Assembly (NCBI RefSeq): GCF_009757775.1 | Contig: NZ_RHLK01000004.1 | Span: 181,198 to 245,197, forward strand | Direction of reading: 5' to 3' | Source of the DNA: Paenibacillus lutrae | GTDB taxonomy: Bacteria; Bacillota; Bacilli; Paenibacillales; NBRC-103111 | DNA: 64,000 nucleotides | In this document: positions 1 to 8,749 of the stretch, piece by piece | Layout: each line of letters opens with the position of its first letter | How positions within the stretch are numbered: position 1 is the stretch's first letter | Notes under the pieces: model-generated | Told to the model about the DNA's origin: nothing | What the model saw: the letters and a program-made list of their open reading frames with translations, nothing else | Database searches by the model: none | Program-made: the position numbers and the translations under genes

Positions 1-126
1 GGTTCTTGGTGTTTGGTTCTTGGTGTTTGGTTCTTGGTGTTTGGTTCTTGGTGTTTGGTTCTTGGTGTTTGGTTCTTGGTGTTTGGTTCTTGGTGTTTGG
101 TTCTTGGTGTTTGGTTCTTGGTGTTT
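1..126. repeat. 14-bp tandem repeat, 9 copies
   Basis: Nine perfect copies of the 14-mer GGTTCTTGGTGTTT run from the window start, so the array may extend further left. Beyond it the pattern decays (127-183) into related CTTG-rich sequence. No gene is supported here; the open frame across it is only a product of the repeat. Confidence 0.95.
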
Positions 127-183
127 GGTGCTGGTGCTTGGTCCTTGGTTCTTGATCCTTGATGTTTGGTGCTTTTGGCGCTT

Positions 184-219
184 CATGCTTGATGTTTCAT
201 GCTTGATGTTTCATGCTTG
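184..219. repeat. 14-bp repeat, diverged relative of the first array
   Basis: Two and a half copies of CATGCTTGATGTTT. The period (14 bp) and the core CTTG-TGTTT match the array at 1-126, so both probably come from one expanding and mutating unit. Confidence 0.85.
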
Positions 220-281
220 TGCTTAATGCTCGGCTTACTCGCGCGCCAAACTAGAGCTGCGTTCAACCAAAAGAACCCAAT

Positions 282-384
282 CCCTACATCCCTACATCCC
301 TACATCCCTACATCCCTACATCCCTACATCCCTACATCCCTACATCCCTACATCCCTACATCCCTACATCCCTACATCCCTACA
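282..384. repeat. 8-bp tandem repeat, about 13 copies
   Basis: About 13 copies of CCCTACAT without interruption, ending 44 bp before the thiG stop codon. Period and sequence differ from the 14-bp arrays. The whole stretch 1-428 therefore consists of simple repeats and short joining sequence. Arrays like this often vary in copy number between strains (general knowledge). Confidence 0.95.
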
Positions 385-428
385 AATGGTAAAATTATTA
401 AACTTATTATTTAACCTGCTTCCTTTCC

Positions 429-1196
429 TCAGCTTACGCTGACTCCTTCCACCGGACTGCTTGCCGATGCATAGCGTTTACGCGGAATACGGCCAGCTTC
501 GTACCCGGCACGTCCGGCTTCTATCGCAAGCTTCATCCCTTGGGCCATGAGAACAGGATCTTTCGCTCCGGACACCGCTGTATTCAGCAGAACGCCGTCC
601 GCTCCCATTTCCATAGCCAGAGCCGCATCCGAAGGCGCTCCAATTCCCGCATCCACAATCACCGGCACGGTCGCCTGTTCGATGATAAAGCTCAAATTCA
701 GCGGATTGATTATGCCCTGTCCCGTACCGATCGGAGATGCCCCCGGCATAATGGCATGCACGCCCAGCTCCTGCAGACGTCGTGCCAATAACACATCATC
801 GGAGGTGTAGGGCAGGACCAGAAATCCTTCTTCCAGCAGGATCTCGGAAGCTTTGAGCGTTTCCACCGGATCCGGCAGCAAAGTGCGGTCACAGCCGATC
901 ACTTCAACTTTGATCATGTCGCATAGGCCGGACGCACGAGCCAGTTTAGCGATCCGCACCGCTTCTTCAGCCGTTTTGGCACCCGCCGTGTTCGGTAGCA
1001 GCTTAAATTTGCTTACGTCGAGCATCGACAGGAAATTGGGCTGCTGCGGGTCATAGATGTTCATTCTCCTCACGGCAAACGTCAGGATTTGCGATTCCGA
1101 TACATCTACCGCCCGCTTTTGTACCTCGAAATCCGGGAACTTGCCGGTACCAAGAAGTAGCCTTGATTTAAACGTATAAGGTCCGATTGTCAGCAT
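429..1196 (-). CDS. thiG: Thiazole synthase ThiG
   Basis: ThiG makes the thiazole phosphate ring of thiamine from 1-deoxyxylulose 5-phosphate, dehydroglycine and sulfur carried by ThiS thiocarboxylate. The 255-residue TIM-barrel protein has the expected length. It shows the N-terminal GTGKF phosphate-site region, the Schiff-base lysine in MIKVEVIG (K96) and the C-terminal [11 protein letters not shown] and [11 protein letters not shown] segments. It is the last gene of the unit tenI-thiO-thiS-thiG and begins 2 bp after thiS. The AGGAGGA ribosome site lies inside the thiS 3' end, which suggests coupled translation of the two partners. Its 3' side runs into the tandem repeats and no clear terminator is seen. 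Assignment is secure from motifs and context. Confidence 0.96.
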   Translation of the reverse strand: MLTIGPYTFKSRLLLGTGKFPDFEVQKRAVDVSESQILTFAVRRMNIYDPQQPNFLSMLDVSKFKLLPNTAGAKTAEEAVRIAKLARASGLCDMIKVEVIGCDRTLLPDPVETLKASEILLEEGFLVLPYTSDDVLLARRLQELGVHAIMPGASPIGTGQGIINPLNLSFIIEQATVPVIVDAGIGAPSDAALAMEMGADGVLLNTAVSGAKDPVLMAQGMKLAIEAGRAGYEAGRIPRKRYASASSPVEGVSVS

Positions 1197-1198
1197 GA

Positions 1199-1402
1199 TT
1201 ATCCTCCTCCTACAAAGTGAACAATTTCGATCCGGTCCCCATCCATGATGGGCGTATCCGTGTGGTCTTCCGCTTGTAAAATGCGGCCGTTCGTCTCGAC
1301 GACGAGTAAAGCTGCGCTCAGCCCCAAATGTTCCAGCAGCTCTGATACCGTCGCTGATTCGTCTGGAACTTCAATGGCATCGCCGTTAACATGAAGCTTC
1401 AT
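1199..1402 (-). CDS. thiS: Sulfur carrier protein ThiS
   Basis: A 67-residue ubiquitin-like protein ending in HFVGGG. The C-terminal glycine is normally adenylated and converted to a thiocarboxylate that gives sulfur to ThiG. Length and beta-grasp features (the N-terminal MKLHVNGD strand and the [11 protein letters not shown] helix) fit ThiS. It lies between thiO and thiG. A ThiF/MoeB-type activating enzyme is not present in this window and must be encoded elsewhere. Confidence 0.95.
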   Translation of the reverse strand: MKLHVNGDAIEVPDESATVSELLEHLGLSAALLVVETNGRILQAEDHTDTPIMDGDRIEIVHFVGGG

Positions 1403-1467
1403 ATCCCGATCTCTCCTTACCTTTGAGAAAATAAGTACCGGCAGCGCGCAGAGATTGCCTGCCCGGA

Positions 1468-2628
1468 TTATTCATGGCTCACTCCAGCAAGGACGCCCCG
1501 CTCCGGGCGGAACGCTTGGAGCAATTTCTCGGCGCCAGGCAGCTCCCGCGCCACTGCGGCAGTGCCTCCGGTGATCGCGGTTGCAGCCAGTACTCCCGTC
1601 GCCTGCGAGAGCAGGATGCCGTTGCGATAGTGGCCCAGCGCCGCGAACAGTCCCTGGAAGGCGCTGATTTCGCCGATGTAGGGCAGCCCGTCGGGCGTCT
1701 GAGGCCGCAGCCCCGCCCAGGTGCGCTCCCACGCTGCTTCTGCCAGGACCGGTGCCAGCCGCTGCGCTTTCGCGGCCAGTGAGATCAGGCTGCCCAGACG
1801 CGGCTGCAGGTCGTACGAACCCGGCAGTGCCGTCGCGCCCACGATAATGCGCCCGCCGGGCTTGGGCACGATGTAGCAGCCGGCCGAGGTGAGCGTCCGC
1901 TTGAGGAGCGGGGCAGCGCCAGTGAGGGAGAAGCATTCTCCCTTCACCGGATACAGCGGAAGCTCCACTCCGAGCGGAGCCAGAAGGCGGTCGCTCCACA
2001 GTGCGGCTGCAAGTACTGCCTCCGCGCAGCGGATCGTGCCCCCGCGTGTCCTCACGCCGCAGATGCGGCCCCGCTCCGTCAGCAGCTCAAGCGCCTCGGC
2101 GTGTTCAATCACTTGGACGCCCAGCAGCTCTGCGCCGCGAGCCAGCGCAGCCGTCAGCTCCGGCGCAAGAACATGTCCCTCGTCGGGCAGATACTCCGCG
2201 CCGCGGATATCCCGGCTCAACGCGGGTTCGAGCCGGCAGGCATTCTCCGCGTCCAGCCACTCGGCGCGGCCGCCGGCACCGTGCTGAAAGTGTATGTCCG
2301 CTTTCAGAACGGCTGCATCGGCGTCCGTGAACGCCGCTTTGAGCATACCGCTTTGCGTCAGCCCGGTATCCATCCCGGTCAGCTCGCGAAGTTCATCGGC
2401 AGCCGCCGGGAACAACTCCCGGCTCATCCGTGCCAAGTCGAACATGGGCCCGGGCTCATGCATCTCCGATTGGGCACCGAGCATACCTGCGGCCGCGCCG
2501 GATGCCTGCCCGCCGATCCGGCCACGTTCGAGCAGGACCACAGCCCGGCCTCTTTTGGCCAGCTGGTAAGCGATGGAGCTTCCAATCACACCTCCTCCGA
2601 TGACAACCGTATCTACACTGAGATTCAT
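1468..2628 (-). CDS. thiO: Glycine oxidase ThiO
   Basis: FAD-dependent amine oxidase that turns glycine into the imine used by ThiG. The chosen start is the ATG at 2628 (386 aa), preceded by a good GGAGGAG site; it places the dinucleotide-binding motif VVIGGGVIGSS at residue 8. The frame is open for another 44 codons upstream, but that extension is basic, unlike the family, and reaches into tenI, so it is rejected. The C-terminal part has the DAO-family segments RPQTPDGLPYIG and GHYRNGILL. The gene is GC-richer than the thiG/thiS part, and the opposite strand therefore carries long spurious open frames. Confidence 0.93.
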   Translation of the reverse strand: MNLSVDTVVIGGGVIGSSIAYQLAKRGRAVVLLERGRIGGQASGAAAGMLGAQSEMHEPGPMFDLARMSRELFPAAADELRELTGMDTGLTQSGMLKAAFTDADAAVLKADIHFQHGAGGRAEWLDAENACRLEPALSRDIRGAEYLPDEGHVLAPELTAALARGAELLGVQVIEHAEALELLTERGRICGVRTRGGTIRCAEAVLAAALWSDRLLAPLGVELPLYPVKGECFSLTGAAPLLKRTLTSAGCYIVPKPGGRIIVGATALPGSYDLQPRLGSLISLAAKAQRLAPVLAEAAWERTWAGLRPQTPDGLPYIGEISAFQGLFAALGHYRNGILLSQATGVLAATAITGGTAAVARELPGAEKLLQAFRPERGVLAGVSHE

Positions 2629-2671
2629 TCTCTGTCTCCTCCTGTCTGTTCCCTTAAGCTCATCCACACTT

Positions 2672-3343
2672 TCAAAGCCTGAGTTCCTCCTCGTACATCC
2701 CGCTCGCCAGCAGCAGGCACTTCCTGTAACGCTCCGCCGCTTCAGCGGGATGATCCGCATTCCATATCCCGCTCAGCACCGCAATCCCGCCCGCACCCGC
2801 GCTCAGCAGTTCCTCCGCGTGCTGCGGCTTGATTCCGCCGATGGCGATCACCGGCACATCGCAATTCTCTGCCGCCTCCCGGAGCCATCCGATTCCCCGG
2901 GGTTCAAGACCGGGCTTAGAGGCTGTCGGATAAATATGTCCCGCAAGCACATAATCCGCGCCTGCGGCAGCGGCCTGCCGAGCTTCTTGCGGCGAATGCA
3001 CCGACACCCCTACTCTCAGCCCGGGAAACCGCTGCTTTACAGCAGCAGGAGGGAGCCCGCTGCCAGGCAGCTGTACTCCCGCGGCGCCCGCACACCAGGC
3101 CGCATCCGCGCGGTCGTTAACGACCAGCTTATCGAGCGGGAATCCCTTGGTCACCAGACGCTCGATCAGCCTCCAAAGCTCACGGGGCGGGAGTTCTTTT
3201 TCACGAAGATGAAAGAAAGTCAGATAAGGATGTATCTCGCATGCAATTTGTACGAAAGTGTCAGGAGATTGCCGCCCGGTCGAAACCGCATGCAGCTGCG
3301 GATGTGCTTTGTATCTGTTCGTTGACCCATCGGTTTTTCTCAT
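2672..3343 (-). CDS. tenI: Thiazole tautomerase, TenI type
   Basis: A 223-residue member of the ThiE/TenI superfamily. TenI aromatises the thiazole product of ThiG, while ThiE couples it to the pyrimidine. The protein begins its core with LHAVSTGR and FLxxREK-like sequence (FFHLREKE), then VNDRADAAWCAGAAGVQL and YVLAGHIYPTASKPG, ending with IAIGGIKP. TenI is preferred over ThiE because of the LHA-S start and the position in front of thiOSG, as in Bacillus. The ATG at 3343 has a GGGAGAGG site; a 16-codon upstream extension has no support. It is the first gene behind the TPP riboswitch. ThiE remains the alternative. Confidence 0.85.
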   Translation of the reverse strand: MRKTDGSTNRYKAHPQLHAVSTGRQSPDTFVQIACEIHPYLTFFHLREKELPPRELWRLIERLVTKGFPLDKLVVNDRADAAWCAGAAGVQLPGSGLPPAAVKQRFPGLRVGVSVHSPQEARQAAAAGADYVLAGHIYPTASKPGLEPRGIGWLREAAENCDVPVIAIGGIKPQHAEELLSAGAGGIAVLSGIWNADHPAEAAERYRKCLLLASGMYEEELRL

Positions 3344-3432
3344 ATCCTCTCCCCTTCCCTGGCTGCTTCCCGCCTGCCTTCCGTGATGCAATCGCTACTT
3401 CCAAAGGGGCTGCCGGTAAAAGATACAAACGC

Positions 3433-3458
3433 AAAAAACCACTTCCCGCAGAAAGTGG
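3433..3458 (-). terminator. Rho-independent terminator of the TPP riboswitch
   Basis: On the minus strand CCACTTTC and GGAAGTGG form an 8-bp stem with a TGCG loop, followed directly by TTTTTT. It sits about 90 nt in front of tenI and 200 nt after the aptamer, so it is likely the expression platform: thiamine pyrophosphate binding would favour termination. Confidence 0.85.
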
Positions 3459-3659
3459 CTGACCCGTATCCATACTGCTCCTTACTGCCGCCCGCTTCAA
3501 TAGCTTGAAGCAATCTTCAACTCTTCCCCGGTAGCGGGCACCCATGATGATCATAGGGATCTAACACCTGTGGGTAGGGATATGAAGATGAAGGTTCCGG
3601 CTTGCAATGAACATAAAAAGACCGAACGGAATATACCGTGCGGCCTTGGATTGGCAGGG

Positions 3660-3752
3660 TTATTCTCTCTACGCTGGCATTACCCAGATCAGATACGGTT
3701 AGTGACATGCGGTCACAGTCTCAGCCAGACTTCATCCAGCTCCCGATACATA
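3660..3752 (-). promoter_or_regulatory. TPP riboswitch (THI element)
   Basis: The minus strand has the conserved aptamer blocks in order: GGGAGC, GGCTGAGA, then AACCGTATCTGATCTGGGTA, then ATGCCAGCGTAGAGAGA. These are the CUGAGA and CUGAUCUGG...GCCAGCGUAG signatures of the thiamine pyrophosphate riboswitch. The variable P3 arm is a short GTGAC/GTCAC hairpin. The boundaries are approximate. It controls tenI-thiO-thiS-thiG. Confidence 0.95.
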
Positions 3753-3765
3753 TAAGGTTATTCTT

Positions 3766-3794
3766 ACCATACCCTATCGCTTTGACGATTACAA
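3766..3794 (-). promoter_or_regulatory. Candidate promoter of the thi operon
   Basis: TTGTAA, 17 bp, TATGGT on the minus strand, ending a few bases in front of the riboswitch. The spacing is ideal and the hexamers are moderate matches to the vegetative consensus. The rest of 3795-4010 shows no gene. Confidence 0.55.
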
Positions 3795-4010
3795 GCTTTT
3801 ATTTTCCAGTTGAAAACTCTCTAATTCCTTACGGATTGCTGCTTCTTCCCGTAATTGAAAGGAAGTTTCCCACATACTTCCCGTGTCGTCGCTTGTCTTC
3901 GTGCGTCAAACGAAGGCTTGCCCGGGTAATAGATTTGTACACTTGCTTCGGAGATTTGATGAAAGATACCGGCCGATGCAAACCTGTTTATACGAAAGGG
4001 GAAATCGACG

Positions 4011-4580
4011 ATGGCAGGGCTAACCAATGAAGAAAAACAATTGATAGAACAACGTTTATATAGCGAAAAAAACGAGCTTGAACATATTCTGGATAACGAC
4101 CGGAAGGAGGAATCCATCCGCGATTCTACAGGAGAACTGTCCTCTTACGACAATCATCCCGCCGATATAGCTACAGAAGCTTTTGAACGGGGGCGTGATC
4201 AGGCAGTGGATGAGAATATCCAGCAGCAGCTTGCGGACGTCAAACAAGCGATCGGCCGTTTTGAGACAGATACCTACGGTAAATGTGAGGTATGCGGCGA
4301 GCCGATTCCATTCGAACGGCTCGAAGCTATTCCTTGGGCGTCCACTTGTGTGGAGCATTCCGAAGTTCGTGAGAGCGGGGATACGGCCGCAGAGGTTCAG
4401 CGTCCTATCGAAGAAGAAGTGCTGGAACCGATCCTTGCTTCTCCTAACGATGACGATCGGGGTCAGGCCGAAATCGACGATACCGATGCATGGAGAACAG
4501 TTAAGAACTACGGCAACAGCTCAGATACCCAGGAAACGGGTAACAGTCGTCCGAAGACCAACGAAGATCCTTGTGAATGA
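4011..4580 (+). CDS. yteA: YteA-family DksA/TraR-type zinc-finger protein
   Basis: A 189-residue protein of the Bacillus yteA type. It has a charged helical N-terminus with NEEKQLIEQRL and the conserved stretch ELSSYDNHPADIATE (residues about 44-58), followed by a DksA-like zinc finger with CEVC and the later C and H of STCVEH. The C-terminal 60 residues are acidic. DksA relatives bind RNA polymerase through its secondary channel, but the role of YteA proteins is poorly known; they are common in spore formers. The start has a GAAAGGGG site 8 bp upstream. It is a single gene between divergent and convergent neighbours. Confidence 0.85.
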   Translation: MAGLTNEEKQLIEQRLYSEKNELEHILDNDRKEESIRDSTGELSSYDNHPADIATEAFERGRDQAVDENIQQQLADVKQAIGRFETDTYGKCEVCGEPIPFERLEAIPWASTCVEHSEVRESGDTAAEVQRPIEEEVLEPILASPNDDDRGQAEIDDTDAWRTVKNYGNSSDTQETGNSRPKTNEDPCE

Positions 4581-4627
4581 GCAGAATCCCGGAATCCGAT
4601 CATAGGTCGGGTGATCCCATAAAAAAA

Positions 4628-4669
4628 GCAGCGGCTGCTTCCCTCTTCATTCCGGGAAGCAGCCGCTGC
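4628..4669 (-). terminator. Strong terminator between convergent genes
   Basis: Perfect 16-bp arms GCAGCGGCTGCTTCCC / GGGAAGCAGCCGCTGC with a 10-nt loop. On the minus strand the stem is followed by TTTTTTT, so it mainly ends transcription of the zinc-ribbon gene. On the plus strand it lacks a U-run but may still stop yteA transcripts. Confidence 0.9.
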
Positions 4670-4820
4670 TGCGTATAAGGGTCGTATGGCCTGATGCAGG
4701 GATATTGTTATAGCATACACCGCTATAGTTGCAGGCAGCGCTGGATTTTACTAGTGTGGGGTCTTCTAAAAAAAGTCCCGGAGTCTATTAGCGCAAAGCG
4801 ATAAGATTCCAGCTCCCAGC

Positions 4821-5528
4821 TTATTTATTGTCCGGCTTATTCTCATAGCTTCCGCCGTAGCTGTTCCCGTAATATCTGTTGTCCGTTTCCTCGCGGGCAT
4901 CTTCAGCATGATTGTCATCCCGCTGCACATACTGGTTCGACCGGCCGCTGTTTCCCTGATCACGGTCCTCTTGATTAACCGGGGAGTCTGCGAACGCCTC
5001 CTCATATTTACCCGCGTATGGAACTCCGCCTTCTTGCTCCTGCTTGGCGATATCCTCTTCGCTCAAATGATAGCCGCAGCCCGTACAGTACTGCATGCCG
5101 GGTTCGATATCTTCTTTGCAGTGCGGGCAGAAAGGCTTGAGATCCACGATCGCATTAAATTGGGCCGGCTCTGTATACGGCTCGAATTTTCGGCCGCAGT
5201 TAGGACAGAACCTGGTATCGATGGCGACAACATGGCCGCATTCGCATGACTTTTCGTCATACAGGCTGTACATGCGGTCCCGCATGGCTTTGATTTCGGC
5301 GTCAAGGGTGCTCAGATCGCCCGTTACGGCTGCAACCTGACTGTCTGGGTATGGATCTTCATGTTTGTAGGCTTCATAGACGATTTCACCGATTTGGGTA
5401 TACAGTTTCTGCATATCTTTCTGCTTGGCCGCTATTTGCAGCTTCAGCCGGTTTACTTCGATTGTTTGCTGCGCTCTCTTACCCGCTTCGGCTGCGCCCT
5501 GTTTAATCTTCCCAATAAATCCGGACAT
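4821..5528 (-). CDS. Double zinc-ribbon protein with coiled-coil N-terminus
   Basis: A 235-residue protein starting at the ATG at 5528 with a GAGGAGG site; the open frame extends 20 codons further but without a start signal. The N-terminal 90 residues are helical (MSGFIGKIKQGAAEAGKRAQ and then a heptad-like stretch). Two zinc-ribbon pairs follow: CECG...CPNC and CPHC...CTGC. The last 60 residues are disordered, rich in Asn, Tyr, Asp and Gly. No enzyme motif is visible. Such proteins are common in Firmicutes and unstudied. It is a single-gene unit. Confidence 0.8.
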   Translation of the reverse strand: MSGFIGKIKQGAAEAGKRAQQTIEVNRLKLQIAAKQKDMQKLYTQIGEIVYEAYKHEDPYPDSQVAAVTGDLSTLDAEIKAMRDRMYSLYDEKSCECGHVVAIDTRFCPNCGRKFEPYTEPAQFNAIVDLKPFCPHCKEDIEPGMQYCTGCGYHLSEEDIAKQEQEGGVPYAGKYEEAFADSPVNQEDRDQGNSGRSNQYVQRDDNHAEDAREETDNRYYGNSYGGSYENKPDNK

Positions 5529-5702
5529 AGGTACCTCCTCAATGATCAAGATTGCATGGGCACAATCTACATATTTCGACATCACCATTATACCTGTTTA
5601 ACGGCAGTTGTGCGAATGACATTCACCCTATATTCTATGGGCCTGTTCCGGAAAAAAGGACAACAGTTCTTCAGCATCCCCTGAATACTAGGCCAAAACA
5701 CT

Positions 5703-5737
5703 AAAAAAGCCGTCCCTGTCCATGACAGAGAACGGCT
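5703..5737 (-). terminator. Terminator of the DUF4127 gene
   Basis: Minus strand AGCCGTTCTCTGT / ACAGGGACGGCT hairpin with a 5-nt loop followed by TTTTTT, 35 bp after the stop codon of the DUF4127 gene. Confidence 0.85.
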
Positions 5738-5771
5738 CCGGCAGGTCCCAGGCAAGCAGGACAAACCGTTT

Positions 5772-7481
5772 TTATTCGCTCTTCAAAGCAAGGTCAAAAC
5801 CAACCTCAAACATCCGGTTCCAAGGCAGGTGCACATTGGTAATATCGATCCGAAGCGGTGTAATGCCGTTAAGACGCTCTTCCGCAAAAGTACGGAGCTT
5901 GTCCGCGATAAGATCTTCAACCTGCTGCTGTACGCCAGGCAGACTGAAGTAGTTGGCTCCGAGCCCGGGCAGGACTTTCTCCGTTACTTCCTTGCGGATA
6001 ATCGCCTGGTAGCCCCAATCCTCCACCAGCCGGTACAGATAGAACGCCCGGCTGCTGCGCTGCTGATCTACGCTGCGCGTGAGCGCCCCTTGCGAGTCAA
6101 GAGGCACTCCGGCGGCTTCGCCGACACCGGACGCTGCGGCCGGAATTCCGGCCGCGGAGACAGCCGCTGCCGCCTCTGCTGGCAGAGAAGCGCCAGACAC
6201 AGCCGCCTGCGCAAAGGCGCCCGCAGAGGCGCTCTCTGCGCCCGCGTAGTACGCTTCGATGATCGCGTGGGCGATCACCGTGCCCAGCGTATTGCCGGAG
6301 GTGTTCCATCCGGCATACGCGGACAGCCCCTCAAGCAGGCCCAGGCGGGCTAGCAGCTTGAGCAGGACTGTGTCTCCGCCGTTGCAGACGGAGACGTCAG
6401 CCAGCGCCACGGTGCGGCCTTCGCCGAGGTAGACGCGCATCGCCTGGGCGAACTCGCGCATATTCACTTCGGAGAAGTAGGTGCGGTGGCGCTGTCCCCA
6501 CGCGTGGGACGTCTCGGCCATATCGGCCTCGCCGGCAGCCGGCGAGTGGACCATCAGCACGGCGTCTGCACCATGCGAGCTGTCCGCCATAAAGGCGCCC
6601 GCACTGGTCAGGTGCGCCTTGATGCTCTCGCCCAGGCTGCGGTCCTCATACTTCGGAATGCAGAAAGGCCCGCGTGTAGACGAATAGCGCACATATACTT
6701 TGGGCAGATACTGCTTCGTTTCGCAGAAGATCCGCGCGAACAGCGTGCATCCGATCTCATCGGCGCCCGGATAGATCGCTACACGGTCAAGCAGATCCAA
6801 TTCCTCGGAGCGGATGGCAAGCGCCCGCTGTTCCAGCGGCGAGAAGCCGTAACGGGAGTTATCGTCCAGAGGAATGATCAGATAATCGATGATGCCCTCT
6901 GCAGCAAGCTGCAGGGCCTGATGATTCACAAAGGAGTTAATACCCCGGCGGCCTACGAAATCGGCCAGGACCTCCGGCGGTACTTTTGCCAGAATATCCG
7001 CGTAAGTCTGCTCCTCTTCCTCCGTCAGCACTTCCTGCTCCTTCTTATCCCGGTACCAGCCGTACAGGAACAGTTCGCGGCCATAGTCCGCGTAATAATC
7101 CGGCTCCTCTTCACTGCTGGAATAAGCCGGTACGCGCATAATGAGATTGAATGCATGAATACGCAGCTGAGGGCGTACTCGCTTCAGTTCACGCAGTACT
7201 TCCAGGCGGTCCAGCGTATCCTGCTCCGTCAAGTGGTGCAAACGCGAGGGCACAATGCCCCCATATACGAGCATATCGAGGGAAACGATGGCATGATCCG
7301 CCTGCTCCCCTTCATGAAGCAGCCAGTCCTGCAAAGCAGCCGTGTCTGCCGGCGACTTCTTCCGGCCTAGAATGGCTACGGGCGGTACCGACATTTCCAG
7401 ATCGGTCATAGCCGCCAGCTGACGCGGGAATTCCAGATTGCAGGGCCGCTCGTCCAAGGGTACAAAAGCGATTTTCGTCAT
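5772..7481 (-). CDS. DUF4127 family protein with Ala-rich insertion
   Basis: A 569-residue protein opening with MTKIAFVPLDERPCN, the hallmark of DUF4127, followed by SLDMLVYGGIVPSR and DDNSRYGFSP. The family has no established function; the N-terminal motifs resemble a hydrolase or transferase pocket (inference only). The start at 7481 has a GAGGAGG site. Between GNTLGTVIAHAIIEAYYAG and SRAFYLYRLVEDWGYQ lies a stretch of about 60 residues made mostly of Ala, Gly, Ser and Val (bases about 6060-6245). It is much GC-richer than the flanks and looks like an inserted linker. No Walker or metal motif is obvious. It is a single-gene unit with its own terminator. Confidence 0.85.
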   Translation of the reverse strand: MTKIAFVPLDERPCNLEFPRQLAAMTDLEMSVPPVAILGRKKSPADTAALQDWLLHEGEQADHAIVSLDMLVYGGIVPSRLHHLTEQDTLDRLEVLRELKRVRPQLRIHAFNLIMRVPAYSSSEEEPDYYADYGRELFLYGWYRDKKEQEVLTEEEEQTYADILAKVPPEVLADFVGRRGINSFVNHQALQLAAEGIIDYLIIPLDDNSRYGFSPLEQRALAIRSEELDLLDRVAIYPGADEIGCTLFARIFCETKQYLPKVYVRYSSTRGPFCIPKYEDRSLGESIKAHLTSAGAFMADSSHGADAVLMVHSPAAGEADMAETSHAWGQRHRTYFSEVNMREFAQAMRVYLGEGRTVALADVSVCNGGDTVLLKLLARLGLLEGLSAYAGWNTSGNTLGTVIAHAIIEAYYAGAESASAGAFAQAAVSGASLPAEAAAAVSAAGIPAAASGVGEAAGVPLDSQGALTRSVDQQRSSRAFYLYRLVEDWGYQAIIRKEVTEKVLPGLGANYFSLPGVQQQVEDLIADKLRTFAEERLNGITPLRIDITNVHLPWNRMFEVGFDLALKSE

Positions 7482-7722
7482 TCTTGAGATCCTCCTCATA
7501 TACATGGAAAAATAGGTTCGGGCTTCTTCCGGATCTGGATAGGTATGTGAATAACAAGATGAACGTCATCCAGCCCAAGCAAGAATTAACTGTGCTTTCT
7601 ATTGTATTCCATCCGGTTCCGTCCGCTTCCTTCTACGAACTTCCTCCCTGTTCACTTCCAAGCTTCATTTGCCTGTAACGCCTGACGGAAGGACAGGCAG
7701 CCGGATCTATGTCATACCGCTT

Positions 7723-8412
7723 TTACCCTTGAGACCGGACAAAGTCGGTAAACCGCTTCGTAATCTGCTGAGGACGCGTTATGGCTCCACCGATTACGAC
7801 CGTATAAGCGCCGCTGCGGAAGCATTCGACCGCTTCTTCCCGGGTATGGATGCGCCCTTCGGCAAACACAGGTACAGAAGCTCTCGCAGAGAGCTCCCGG
7901 ATCAAATCAAAGTCCGGGCCTTCCTGCTGCGGGCTGTACGGAGTATATCCGGACATTGTAGTCGAGAGAATATGGAACCCGAGCTCTTCCGCCCGCAGCC
8001 CTTCCTCCACTGTAGAAATATCCGCCATCAGCAGGGCATCTCCCCGGCTTCTGAGCTTTGCCGCCAGCTCTTCCAGCGTCTCCCCTTTGGGACGGGGACG
8101 GGAGGTCGCATCCAGCGCTACGATGTCCGCTCCTGCGCGAATGACCTCTTCGGCTTCCTCCAGAGTAGGAGTGATATAAACTTCACTGCCTTCATAATCG
8201 CGTTTCCACAGCCCGATCAGAGGCAAATTCACTTCCGCTTTAATAGCTGCAATATCTACCGGGGTGTTGGCCCGTATCCCGACTGCGCCTCCCGCTTGCG
8301 CGGCTATTGCCATTTTCGCCATCACTTCGCTGCCGAACAAAGGCTCCTCAGGCAGCGCCTGACACGAAACAATGATTCCTCCCCGTACTTTTTCCAGCAT
8401 GGTTTTGTCCAT
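7723..8412 (-). CDS. nanE: N-acylglucosamine-6-phosphate 2-epimerase NanE
   Basis: A 229-residue TIM-barrel enzyme that converts N-acetylmannosamine 6-phosphate to N-acetylglucosamine 6-phosphate in sialic acid and amino sugar use. It has the family sequence GGIIVSCQALPEEPL at the N-terminus, GAVGIRANTP, LIGLWKRDY, ADIVALDATSRPRP and VVIGGAITRP. The start has a TGGAGGT site. No other nan genes are adjacent. The ROK kinase at 15244 could in principle supply phosphorylated ManNAc, but the link is only a guess. Confidence 0.93.
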   Translation of the reverse strand: MDKTMLEKVRGGIIVSCQALPEEPLFGSEVMAKMAIAAQAGGAVGIRANTPVDIAAIKAEVNLPLIGLWKRDYEGSEVYITPTLEEAEEVIRAGADIVALDATSRPRPKGETLEELAAKLRSRGDALLMADISTVEEGLRAEELGFHILSTTMSGYTPYSPQQEGPDFDLIRELSARASVPVFAEGRIHTREEAVECFRSGAYTVVIGGAITRPQQITKRFTDFVRSQG

Positions 8413-8709
8413 AATTGTACCTCCAGTGTGTGTAGGACGATCTGCAAATTAAGACGTATCCCCATTCATCTTACGGGTCTCTCCCACGGATGGCCTTTGT
8501 TCTTGTTCGTAGTTAGGCCAATCTATCTGTATGTGCGCTGAATTGTTCACTTGTACGATCTAATCGTTCTTGCCGGTAATCCCCGTCTAAAAAGATCGGG
8601 TTGATCTCATTATATGAAGTAATTATCCGTAATTCAATATAATTTTGGAGTAAATTTTCTTTCCATTCTCCGTACATAACCCTTTCTACCCCTATCATCG
8701 CATAAAAAA

Positions 8710-8735
8710 GAACCGTGTGCTTGCGCACACGGCTC
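8710..8735 (-). terminator. Terminator of the poly-HAMP kinase gene
   Basis: Minus strand AGCCGTGTGC GCAA GCACACGGTT followed by CTTTTTT, 15 bp after the kinase stop codon. The rest of the gap 8413-8709 holds no gene or site that could be recognised. Confidence 0.9.
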
Positions 8736-8749
8736 TATCTTCCCTTCTA

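Noticed and set aside
282-384. Possible CRISPR array
   Set aside because: The unit is only 8 bp with no spacers; the same holds for 53890-53996. No cas genes occur.
20-414. Two open frames of about 70 codons across the tandem repeats
   Set aside because: They are made of repeated peptides caused by the DNA repeats and lack ribosome sites.
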